Assembly (NCBI GenBank): GCA_022829145.1
Contig: CM040753.1
Coordinates: forward strand, 19,741,884 to 19,805,883
Length of the DNA: 64,000 nt
From: Albula goreensis
Taxonomy: Eukaryota; Chordata; Actinopteri; Albuliformes; Albulidae
Direction: 5' to 3'
The translations under genes and the position numbers were made by a program. Numbering within the stretch: position 1 is the stretch's first letter; each line of letters starts with the position of its first letter. The notes under the pieces are model-generated. The model was not told the origin of the DNA. It saw only the letters and a list, made by a program, of their open reading frames with translations, and ran no database searches. Shown in pieces: positions 55,594-64,000 of this stretch.

Positions 55594-55886
55594 TCAGGCT
55601 TTGGAAAAGGTGGTGGCGGAGGTGCCAGGCTGGCCTGGGCTGGTGCCATGCTCATCATGCCAACGGTCCACACATCGGCGCCGGGCGTTCATGAAGAAGT
55701 TGCTGACAGTGTTGAGCTCCAGGCCCAGCTGCTGGGATATGGTTATCTGCATCTCCTTGGAGGGCCGCTTGTTCTCCTTGAAGATAGCGATGAGGGTTCG
55801 CCGCTGCAGGTCGGTGAAGACCAGACGCTGCTTTTTTGGGGCCAGGTTGCGGTCCTTGTGCTGCTCCTGCTCCTTCCGCTTGCAGG
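55594..55886 (-). CDS. onecut3: ONECUT homeodomain, last coding exon of onecut3
   Basis: A 293-nt terminal exon: acceptor CCACCCCTCACAG, then 96 residues from CKRKEQEQHKDRN to ATTFSKA and TGA. The homeodomain is of the divergent CUT class: QRLVFTDLQRRTLIAIFKEN, then ITISQQLGLELNTVSNFFMN and ARRR, with Phe in place of the usual Trp48 and Met at position 50. The KKQRLVF spelling, the RRRCVDRW stretch and the ATTFSKA ending fit ONECUT3 better than ONECUT1 or 2. The protein is a nuclear transcription factor that binds ATCGAT/ATCAAT-type sites through its CUT domain and homeodomain, and acts in neural, pancreatic and retinal development. The CUT-domain exon is not in the window, so only the C-terminal part is seen. 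Which teleost copy (a or b) is unknown. Confidence 0.95.
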
Positions 55887-56535
55887 CTGTGAGGGGTGGG
55901 GGCCACAGAGGGGAGGATGGGGTGTGGGGGAGGGGGGGTTTCAAAACGAACAGGGGAATCAGGCAAAGGAAGCAGGGCAGGGAAAGGGTGAAGAAAGAAA
56001 AGGGGAAGGAGGGAGAAAAAACAAATCATCAGCCACAGTATTGCCAATGACACAGCATTAGCAGAGCATTGAGAATGCTTCTGGATACAGAATATTCCCC
56101 AACCAACTTTGGAACAACTTCTGTCTTTATCATGAAGTTAATCCTGTTAAAGGGATGGACAGGAAACAAAAAATAATTTAAAGCCATTTATCGTTGGATT
56201 CCAAGAATTTCCTGGGAACCAAATATTGCTGTCTGAGAGCACATATCATCCCCATCATTCACTGATGCATGCTGAATCACAAAAACTGCTGTGTTATGCT
56301 GCTATGTACCTCTTCAGGAAGGATGACTTATCTGGTTTGAATACCCTGTCCTGCATGATGAGGGGGTAGAACCGAGACAAGCCTACTGGGAGAGACTGTG
56401 AGAAAGTGCTGAAGAAGAGCTCAGCCTCCCTGTAGCTGGAGCTGCCGCTGTTTGATTCAATATTAATGCTGTTTTTGGGTTGCACCTGGCAGCCAAGTGA
56501 CATCAGCAGAAAATGCCGGAGTGTGTGTGCGTGTG

Positions 56536-56537
<2 letters not shown>

Positions 56538-56576
<39 letters not shown>

Positions 56577-56598
56577 CAGAGAGACAGAGAGAGAGAGA
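56538..56598. repeat. (GA)n with CAGAGA variants
   Basis: About 60 bp of GA repeat with three GACAGA interruptions. Confidence 0.93.
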
Positions 56599-57028
56599 TT
56601 AATCTGTTCTGTAAAAGGAATGGAGAGGAATAGGGAGGTGTGCGGGGTACTCTACAGAGACAGTGGTCAGGATCCCCTCCAGCAGATTTTCTGTCTGCTG
56701 CTTCAAACAGACACAACTACAGGGATAACCATTGAATAGTGGGCTGTTATTATTTAACTGCCTATAAGCAACCCAAAGTATGGCCCCCACTGGCCTCTCA
56801 TGAGAGGGTGTTTTCCCCATGAAAAACATGTCCATTACATGAAGCTAAACAGTCACTTTTTAGAACATTCTAATACCTGTTTCCACTGCATCCACCTTGA
56901 CATCTCACCTTTCTCTCCCTTGCATCCATACTTTCTGATTTATTATTCAATTGCACATTCCAGTTTCCCTTTGTCCCACCCTTATGTCACTCAGATTTCC
57001 CTCCCTCACTTTCACTGGGACACTAGAA

Positions 57029-57031
<3 letters not shown>

Positions 57032-57105
<74 letters not shown>
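57032..57105. repeat. (CT)n microsatellite
   Basis: About 73 bp of pure CT, ending in TCCAG and then directly into CpG-rich unique sequence. Confidence 0.97.
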
Positions 57106-57106
<1 letters not shown>

Positions 57107-57305
57107 GTCAGCGTACAGCTGTGCTGAAATGGCTGGCGCTGTGCCTTGGCGCTGTGTGTCTAATTACGTCGGGCCAGAGCGCATCGATCTCCCCTCGCAG
57201 TCAAATCTGTTTACTGCCGCCGTCTAAACCCCCTACGTGCACATCTATCATTTTCATATTTCACATCAGCACCGCAAGCCGCTGGCACTCACGTGCGGTA
57301 TAGAC
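57106..57305. promoter_or_regulatory. CpG-rich block in the onecut3 intron
   Basis: About fourteen CpGs in 200 bp of otherwise CpG-poor DNA, with TAATTACGTCGG, GCATCGATCT and two CACGTG-like E-boxes or halves (TACGTGCAC, TCACGTGCGG). It contains one ONECUT-type ATCGAT. Probably a conserved intronic regulatory element. Confidence 0.4.
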
Positions 57306-60300
57306 GCTACCAATACATGTGTTGGTATATTAAACAAAGTGGAAAAGCATATCTATTTTCAGTAATAGTCAACACAAAATTCTTTCAAAATTCTACGACT
57401 GGCGACAATGCAAATATGTATTCACTCATAATTGAAAAAAATGCAACAGTATAAACGATAAATGATATTTATTAAACAACATGAAAGAGAAACGATTCAT
57501 TATTCCATAGAACAGCCAAATTTGCGTAAGAAAACCTTTGCTTATGAATAGACGGCCGAATGAGTGTTTTTCAAGCTGCATATTTAGCCTTACTATAGAT
57601 ATAATCGCGTTTTTCTCCAGGCTTTGGATTCCTCCTATTCCTTTGTGTTCGTATCTCAGTCTCGTGACACTTACATTCCATGTCCACTGGGACAAAAGGT
57701 GATTGACAGCAAAATGAGGAGCATGTATATTCATAGAGGTGATAAGGGTATGCGAATGTATATAGCGACCTTAAATCGATTAGTACGCTGGATACAAAGA
57801 TACATGTCTCTTATCTAATAAAAATATGTAGTGATCTATGCTATGGCTATTTCAAATATACACCACTGTGCAATTAACGATGTTTACATCAATTCTCTTC
57901 ATTACCTTTTTGTTGTGTCTTAGCGCGAAAGCAAATACTCCTCTCAATACCCGTCTCATTTGGTCTGTTATTGGTCGCTAGGTGTCACCCGTGCTTTTCC
58001 TGTGTGGTGTGGGCACGCTCGCCACAGGCGCTGGGTTTTGTGATCAATAGCGATCGATCGGTGGGGATGGAGGCCCTGATTACTGAACCGAGCGCGCCGC
58101 AGAAAAGAGGAAAATCGATCACTGCAGCTTTTAATGCTACAGTAGAACGCGCAAGCGCGCGCACACTCTCACACAACACATTTTTTAGAAAAAAAAATGT
58201 ATTGATAACGCTTATGCATTTTGTCTACAGTAAGCTTAAACTGACATCAGACTCAACTATTCTTATTCTGCAGTTAATTGCAGGAGGTTAAAAAGCTACT
58301 GTTTTTAAAATCATATACAAGTGCTTCCAACCATGCTTTCTTGTCAAATGATTTACAATTCCATCACTAAATAGTCCCAGATTTCTTCATCGGCGAATAA
58401 CAAAACCCAACCATATTTTGTATCAATAAAGCAAATGTCCAATGAGACATACTGCAAAATGTGCAGCAGTGATTCTAGTTTTGCAACGCCTTGAAGAAGC
58501 ACAATTATGTAACCCTCGTCTAAGGTAATCCAACAAAGTTATTAACTTTAATAAAGCCAGAAAATAAATCACAAAGCTTGAAAAGTATCGACTACTACTT
58601 TCTCCTTTCAACCAGACCTTAATATGCTTTGCAACACCGCTTGAAAGATACAGAGAGGCCCCCAATAATCAATATGGATCGATCGATTTGTGAATAACTC
58701 GCCTGTGAAATTCAGTTTTTCCTAATTAGAACTCTTTGATAATTCTCCTCTTTGCACTGCGACTCCAGGGCGGTAAGATGGGATTCGTTTATGATAAATA
58801 GCGAAGAGGAGAACCAAGTGTGTGAGAAACCAGGTACATAATATAAATTTATGTCAAGTCATTAAAAGTTTTTATTTTAGTTTTTATGTCACTGGCGTCT
58901 GAGTCCTAGACAGTCCTATACAGGTATGGAAGGGATGCCCCCCCCCCCCCACATGCCTACATCAGTTCTGGCCAGTACCCCCCATCTGTGACGTGGTAAT
59001 TCAACAAATATTTCACAATGTCCATAACCTAGAACAGATACGCTTACTCCAACGTGGAGCTCAAACGTGTTGATGCTCACCTCGTTGTAAAATAAGTAAA
59101 ACATGTTCTCCCGTGTTACCTCACACTTTCACAGGAGGGGACATTATGTAATACCAGTTTGCGATGATTTTAGACGCATGTACCCCTACGTTAGCCAGGA
59201 AAACATCAAGGATCATTTTAAATGATAACCTTGGTCATTTTGTTGATACAAAATGACGATAACGACGAATCCGAATGTTGTTATCGTTATCGCAGTTTTC
59301 AAATAAGTTTTTGCTCACAGATTGATAGTCTATGTATCGATTGACTCACGCTTTAAAACTGCTGCATGTAATATATTTATGCTGTTCAGGCCGTAGGGCT
59401 GTGCCAAGCTTTCCCCATCTCAATGTAACTACACTTCCTAACTCAATGTTCCTTAATGTAATGAGCGAGAATCGGTGCTAATATACTGATAATTTAATAC
59501 ATAAAGTCGGTTTTCTTCCAACGACTCTGCTTCCAGGCATTTTATACAACTCCACAATATGGCCCTCTCTTCAATCACTAACAAGTTGATTTTCTCCAGT
59601 TAATTTTCCCCCAAGCATGTGAAAAAATCACAGCATTTTAAAGGTTCAGTTCCATCATCATATTTCCCATTTCAATTATGGCTCATTTGTTTTATGATAT
59701 TCTTTACTTATATGGTAGAAATGCAACATATAAATGTATGAAGTCAGTTGTTAAATTTAAATAGTGAATTTACATTTTCATTTCATTTCTGATATGCCAA
59801 TCTGGTGCAACAATATGTATGAAATTGGAGCTGCAGCCATATAATGAAGAGGTTCTCAGTTAAAAATAACAATCTGGATTTATACATCTAATGAGCAATG
59901 ATTTATGGTATTCATAAATTATTTCTTAGATGAGATCTTATCTTCTGTTCACCTATACATGACCCATTTGGAGGAAAAACTGTCAGCTGTCAGACTCTCA
60001 GAAATTGTATTGACTTTATTATTACTAAACTTGTAAAGACTAATATTACATGTTACTGTCTGAATGTTTGAATAGGAAAAAGAAAAGCATGCGAGTCAAG
60101 GTTTTTAAACATTTGCTTACTAATAAAACTAAAACTTACTTTCAGATAAAAACCATGTATTTGCCATAGTAGTACTAGACATTTGGAGAAAACAAGAGAG
60201 ATAATTCCTCCAACTTGGAAACTGACAAAGTGTGATATTATTTAACAGGGAAAATGTACAATTAAATGTATTTCCATGTGATTGAGGGAAGGAAATTTGA

Positions 60301-61928
60301 TGCTAAATGCTCTGACAGATCCTTTGAGTGGAGAGTGACTTGTCATTCCAAGTGTAAAAACATCCATGGTAATTGCTTGTATAACCTTTGCAAAGAGAGA
60401 ATTGGATCCCTTCCATCATACTGAAGTATACCTTGTATTATAAAAAATAATACTGCTGCAATCACATTATTTGCAAACCAAATCTAGTGACTATATGATC
60501 AGATTGTGATCATTACCCAGGAATATCAAAGACCTACTTGCTAAAATAATCATTCATTGTTATCGGGTAAATGTATAGTTTCCGTGTGAAATGTATAAAA
60601 TGAATTTGAATCACTGTTTTTACTGACTGACTGTAAGTTTAATATTTTAAAGAGCTGAATTATTTTCATACACAATCTGCAACATATATATTTTGTAGTT
60701 TTCAGTTTACTGAAATGTTTAGCATGTAGCAACTTATAGTGTAAAATAATTTAAACAGAAAACCAAACTGCTATGCTTACTGGCTATAGGTGCCCCTGGG
60801 ACATATGCAATTCCCAAAGAGATTTTATTTGTTTTAAACAAGACACCTTTGTTATCTAATGAGGGATGATTTAGTCTCTTAATGCCATATTGTGTCAGAA
60901 ATAGACATAAATATTACAAAGAAAAGAATATACCATATTTGTCAGTGATCAATCTTTCAACAATGATTTTTTAATTTATTTATTTTGCAATGTGCAGTGG
61001 AAAATTATTCATTTTATAAATAATACTATTTATATTGATTAATATATTATATTGACGTCTTAATAATGAAAATGTGGTCACCTGGTAGCTGAGACTAATA
61101 CATTTGTGGAAATTAAGAAAGATACAACAAACCTTGTGACAATGTGCCAAATTTAAATTCTACTAATAGAAAAAAACTTTCTGAGCTTAAATTTATGTTT
61201 GTTTTTAAACAGCCATTTAATCAAGAGATTGCGTAGACGGAAAACCAGCATTCAGTGGGGTACTCCTGGAACAGAATTCGGAACCATTAGTCTCTGATAT
61301 AGCTAGGTTTAAAAACAACTATTCCTGAATTACTCAAAGTAGTGCTTATTAAATGAAGGTCTTGTGTTGTTCGATTTAAGCATTTGATGAATGGACCCAA
61401 AACCATAAAATACTGGACTTTTATTTATAATGTAGGCCTATTTATACCCTGTATGTTTGTACATACGGTAATTTTGCTTTGTGATGATGTTTTCCATTAC
61501 ACAAAATTACAGTGACTCAGATCGAATTGCATCTTCGCGGCGATTGTTAATCGATTTGTGAATTGCCCATGCCAATAATTCCGCAAAGCCTGTGTAGATA
61601 CTTTGCAATTCTACAATATATCTTCATAATATGTAATCATATTTCCTTGTTCTCCAATACCCCGATAACAGAAACTGCATTGCAACAACTGACTGTATTA
61701 AAAGAATCCCCAGAACCAAGCATTTTGTATTTTTGAAGTCTCTGTACTTATTCAAATAGCTGAAAACATTTCAGTAAATAAGCAGACAAATATTAGTCAC
61801 GAGAACGTTGCCCTAGCAGCCAAAGCCGGAGGTGTGTGATATGCCCGAGTATAAGTTGGAGAAACAAGAGGGGAGAGGAATCGATAACTAACCGCAACAT
61901 GCAGCCAACCGGTCTGACTGGAATCGAT
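57183..61928. promoter_or_regulatory. Cluster of ATCGAT (ONECUT-type) sites
   Basis: ATCGAT occurs at 57183, 57775, 58053, 58114, 58678, 58682, 59336, 61550, 61880 and 61923. In the first 56 kb of the window I find it only at 12858 and 14047. ATCAAT also lies next to several of them (58044, 58668). Binding by ONECUT proteins is inferred from the known motif. Confidence 0.5.
57960..58175. promoter_or_regulatory. CpG-island-like element in the onecut3 intron
   Basis: Dense CpG sequence (GGCACGCTCGCC, CCGAGCGCGCCGC, ACGCGCAAGCGCGCG) includes TGATCAATAGCGATCGATCG and AAAATCGATCACT. No open frame is convincing. It has the texture of an enhancer or an internal promoter. Confidence 0.4.
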
Positions 61929-61995
61929 GTGCTGAACGAGGGTGATATTAAAATGGGTGCGGTGAAACTCTACCGCACTGGCCGCAACACTGCAG
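61899..61995 (+). CDS. Possible first exon of an unrecognised gene, antisense to onecut3
   Basis: ATG in the context GCAACATGC opens MQPTGLTGIDVLNEGDIKMG and continues AVKLYRTGRNTA, ending at a good donor, GCAG|GTGAGA, in a locally CpG-richer patch. I do not recognise the peptide and find no second exon in the window. It may equally be a conserved non-coding element: it contains two ATCGAT motifs in and beside it. Confidence 0.2.
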
Positions 61996-63200
61996 GTGAG
62001 AAACAGGCTGCATGTCAGGCACTGTCTCTGATCGTCTGTCTTCTGCTTAGGTTAAAGAGCACATCTGATGGACAGTCAAGCAATGCTACAGTAGCAGATA
62101 TTAAGCTCCGTTGGCTCATTTTGTGTAGAAGATTAAAGATGATGGCATCCACGATGTCTACAGATTGAGATTGTGCCGTTATAAATATCACTGTGTTTGT
62201 TTCGCATTATACTTTGACTACACAGAAGTAAATTCATCAGACAACATTGTGATATAATATGAGCCGAATGGTGGTATTGCTAGAATTCTGTGCTGACTTA
62301 CCTGTAAATTGGATTGGCTATGTTCCCAGGCCCAATGAGGGAGCCAACTTGTTTCGGATGGAAGCAAACGTGGACGCATAGAGCAAGCGTCATTGTGTTT
62401 GCATTCAAGCTTTTGTATTAGTTAAACAAGCATTGGTGTCCACACTTTTATGGTTTCCTATTGTAAGCGTTATAAGCACGTTATAAACAGCCCCAATCGG
62501 CAGTCTGTCATACAAGATATCTCTTCCTCAAAATACAATCACGTCTATGTCCTGTGCAGTTGATGTTTGTTTAGATAGCTATATTGTGGATTAATTAACA
62601 TTTCCATACAAATATTTAGCTGGCAAATATAGCAAAATGTACATTTAAAAATAATACAAAGCTCACACTCTGTTTTGCCAGCGCCTGTCCATGCGCGTGT
62701 TAGTGAGCCAATGCATGTTGGGATACCTGCATGCTACTCGATTCGTTCCCTGCCTAGGTAGCAGTTTGGGTGATTTTGTTCAAATCCTGGTAGTTCCAGC
62801 CACCAGGTACTTCCACGAGCAGGTACATTTTTGTGCTGAATACGGGGAAACTTAAGTTTACCTATTTATAGATTAATGTGTTTATAAATGCACACCCAGG
62901 CCTCGTCTTGTACAAGCCCCTTCAGTGAAGGCACATGACAAACAACACACAGTGTGAAACACTGTGGGATGGACACATCAAGAGACGAGCAGTGCTGCTG
63001 TACAGCTCTTGCTCGCCATCCCACGCGAATCCATTACGTCACTGCGGGAACAATGGATTTGTTCTGCAAATGTAATAAATCCATTGTCCATTGCGCGTGT
63101 GCAAATACGTACACACGCAGACACATGCAGTACATTTCATGATAATTTATATATTTGTCTCATTGCACTGCTCTTGAGACTCTTGGGTCTTCAATTGTTA

Positions 63201-63236
63201 TTATCATTATTATCATTATTATTAATAATAATAATC
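63201..63236. repeat. (ATT)n/(AAT)n microsatellite, self-complementary
   Basis: ATTATCATTATTATC runs into ATTATTATTAATAATAATAA, a palindromic junction of ATT and AAT repeats. Confidence 0.9.
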
Positions 63237-64000
63237 CAGTTGGTGATTGTTTTGGTTAAGTGCGTAAATGATTGGTAAATCTCTGGATATAATATAATCA
63301 CGTAAATATAGATATTGGTTCTCAGTTGCACAATAAGCTATATTTGAAATGGACAAACATGAAAAGTGGAGTCAAAGATGAATGCTGTGGAAATGAACGC
63401 AATATCCAGTCGCTATTCATTAATCATTAAAAGAATGTGAAAAGTCACATGGTGCAACATGACAGGAATTTAAGACGTCGGTTTTGTATTAGCAACAACC
63501 AGTCGCCTTCAAATTCGGGAGCTGCTGATATGTGTTCTAAAAATATTTACAAGAACAAAGATTTTGGAGGAGAAAAAAATCATTTTGACTGCTTTGACCA
63601 CCGTATATTCACAACATGAGTACCTGACAAATAGGAGACACAGCAGGTAAATTGACAGGTGTAATGAAACGGCTAATAACAGCTATTAAGGGTTCCCATT
63701 GTGTCAGCACAGTCAGGAGAGCGTGTACTTGTATGCTGGCTGAAAGTAGAGGTTATGGCCTACATTTACAAAGGAACATAAATATCAGTATTTACTCTTA
63801 ATTTTTGAGAGTGGATCTATAGACAGACTGAGCAACTATTTTCATGGTAACTTGAACATGTTTGTCACATGAAATCCAGTTCACAGAAATCCAACATTAA
63901 ACCATTGACAGCGCTAGTTTAAGTGACAAGAGCAAATTTGAATTTATTTATAAATATGTTATATGTGAGCATTGAGATTGGTATCAGAAAAGCTGTAAGT

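Larger units (their letters stand above)
55887..64000 (-). other. onecut3: onecut3 intron (partial; runs off the right edge)
   Basis: ONECUT genes have a large first coding exon with the CUT domain, then one long intron before the homeodomain exon. No CUT-domain sequence appears in any frame up to 64000, so the intron exceeds 8.1 kb. It contains (GA)n and (CT)n tracts, two CpG-rich blocks, ten ATCGAT palindromes and one short exon-like plus-strand segment. The part 62000-64000 shows only AT-rich sequence and an (ATT)n tract. Confidence 0.8.

Noticed and set aside
55601-56061. Plus-strand frames of 137 and 149 codons
   Set aside because: They are antisense to the onecut3 homeodomain exon and its flanking GC-rich intron and show no family resemblance.
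56294-56716. 140-codon minus-strand frame in the onecut3 intron
   Set aside because: Much of it is translated CT/GA repeat, and there is no CUT-domain similarity, so it is not the missing onecut3 exon.

Overview
The window is vertebrate nuclear DNA, most likely from a teleost fish. The genes have GT-AG introns. Long GT/CA, GA/CT and ATT microsatellites are frequent. Several degraded copies carry the fish SINE/LINE-tail phrase (a 'GGATAAGAGTGTCTGCCAAATG' type tail followed by TGTAATG repeats). Nothing bacterial, viral or CRISPR-like is present. I cannot name the species.

Three genes can be supported. (1) An intronless bZIP coding region of the NFIL3/E4BP4 family lies on the minus strand (10673-11839), with a splice acceptor five bases before its ATG. 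(2) A 27-coding-exon P4-ATPase (phospholipid flippase) of the ATP8B group lies on the plus strand (26858-43893). I spliced it by hand; every phase closes and it gives an open frame of about 1165 residues with an intact catalytic core. (3) The last coding exon (homeodomain) of onecut3 lies on the minus strand (55594-55886). Its CUT-domain exon must lie beyond the right edge, so the last 8 kb is onecut3 intron. The tail-to-tail ATP8B/ONECUT3 pair matches human 19p13.3, where ATP8B3 and ONECUT3 are neighbours. This is the main reason for calling the flippase atp8b3.

Layout: 1-10.05 kb, no recognisable gene; 10.05-13.9 kb, the nfil3-like transcription unit; 14-26.8 kb, a repeat-bearing intergenic stretch; 26.8-44.1 kb, atp8b3; 44.9-45.7 kb, a 110-bp higher-order minisatellite; 45.7-51 kb, repeats, long GT tracts and a 205-bp hAT-like MITE with an 8-bp target duplication; about 51-55.6 kb, the probable long onecut3 3' UTR; 55.9-64 kb, the onecut3 intron, with CpG-rich blocks and a striking concentration of ATCGAT motifs.

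The most interesting signals are: the ATCGAT (ONECUT-type) motif cluster inside the onecut3 intron; a (TG)n tract in place of a normal polypyrimidine tract before an in-frame exon of atp8b3, paired with a weak upstream donor; a probable GC-AG intron in the same gene; substitutions at two lipid-path motifs of the flippase; the 110-bp array built of two alternating 55-bp subunits; and a near-perfect 29-bp-stem hairpin upstream of the nfil3-like gene. No wholly new gene system was recognised.
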